DNA of 14,303 nucleotides from Candidatus Kaiserbacteria bacterium. GTDB lineage: Bacteria; Patescibacteria; Paceibacteria; UBA9973; UBA2100. Below the pieces are notes generated by a model, which was not told the DNA's origin, did not search any database, and saw nothing but the letters and a program-made list of their open reading frames with translations. Numbering within the stretch: the first letter of the stretch is position 1; the number at the start of each line of letters is the position of its first letter. Location: contig NVTG01000027.1 in NCBI GenBank assembly GCA_002401495.1, forward strand, positions 1 through 14,303, read 5' to 3'. Shown in pieces: positions 14,231-14,303 of this stretch. The position numbers were made by a program, and so were the translations under genes.

Positions 14231-14301
14231 GGGTCATACTCCTTCCTGTTATCTTCCGTGTTATCCCAAAGAAATTGATCTTCTGGAACTAAGTGAGCCG
14301 G
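14209..14301 (-). CDS. 3' end of an upstream gene, unknown function (5' end outside window)
   Basis: On the minus strand one frame is open from the window edge to a TAA at 14211-14209, giving 30 residues. They begin PAHLVPEDQFLWDN and end YDPCSGEDV, an acidic, hydrophilic tail. The other two frames are closed within the first 14 codons. The last 22 bases overlap the start of the secreted-protein gene, and that gene's ribosome binding site lies inside this frame, which fits a translationally coupled pair. Thirty open codons could be chance, so the call is moderate. No family can be named. Confidence 0.5.
   Translation of the reverse strand, partial: PAHLVPEDQFLWDNTEDNRKEYDPCSGEDV
14239..14244 (-). 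promoter_or_regulatory. Strong ribosome binding site of the secreted-protein gene
   Basis: AAGGAG on the minus strand, within GGAAGGAGT, ends 8 bases before the ATG at 14230. It fixes that start and contrasts with the SD-poor main operon. Confidence 0.75.
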
Positions 14302-14303
14302 AA

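Noticed and set aside
1..14303. tRNA, rRNA, CRISPR array, IS element, riboswitch or T-box
   Set aside because: I looked for cloverleaf ends, regular repeat-spacer patterns, transposase motifs and leader structures and saw none; spacers other than 656-768 and 13459-13778 are too short.

Overview
This window looks like a piece of a small-genome bacterium of the Candidate Phyla Radiation (Patescibacteria, probably a Parcubacteria-like lineage). That is inference from gene style, not from a marker gene. The signs are a moderately AT-rich sequence, very tightly packed genes, almost no Shine-Dalgarno sites inside the main operon, a short archaeal-type AspRS, short versions of several enzymes, and a peptidoglycan gene set with familiar neighbours missing. 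No rRNA, tRNA, insertion sequence or CRISPR array was seen.

Layout. Bases 1-655 hold the 3' part of a sensor histidine kinase gene whose HisKA phosphoacceptor histidine is the first complete codon of the window. Bases 741-903 form a complete tiny transcription unit: a TATAAT box, a strong ribosome binding site, a 29-codon acidic ORF and a 10-bp-stem terminator. A minus-strand HExxH protein gene (895-1518) follows and diverges from the main operon.

The main operon runs on the + strand from 1624 to 13458: trpS, rdgB/HAM1, aspS, an HD-domain nucleotidase-like gene, scpA, scpB, a D-Ala-D-Ala carboxypeptidase gene, mraY, ftsW, murG, a NUDIX gene, gltX and an EnvC-like M23 peptidase gene. Neighbours overlap or are 1-3 bases apart. 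The one real gap, 21 bases before murG, carries a likely internal promoter. The operon joins three aminoacyl-tRNA synthetases, three nucleotide-metabolism or sanitation enzymes, the ScpAB condensin partners, and a lipid II, septal-wall and wall-remodelling set.

Bases 13459-13778 hold no convincing gene. They carry an extended -10 box, an imperfect direct repeat and a perfect 8-bp hairpin, and they end at a hairpin terminator shared with a convergent minus-strand pair. That pair is a secreted 139-residue protein of unknown function and the 3' end of an upstream gene that overlaps its start.

Points most worth a second look: the tiny 769-858 unit, the possible noncoding RNA or long 3' UTR at 13490-13817, two starts placed exactly 6 bases after a -10 box (possible leaderless mRNAs), complete absence of TGA stops in 18 genes, and recurring TAATATG stop-start junctions without Shine-Dalgarno sites. 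No clearly new multi-gene system was found.
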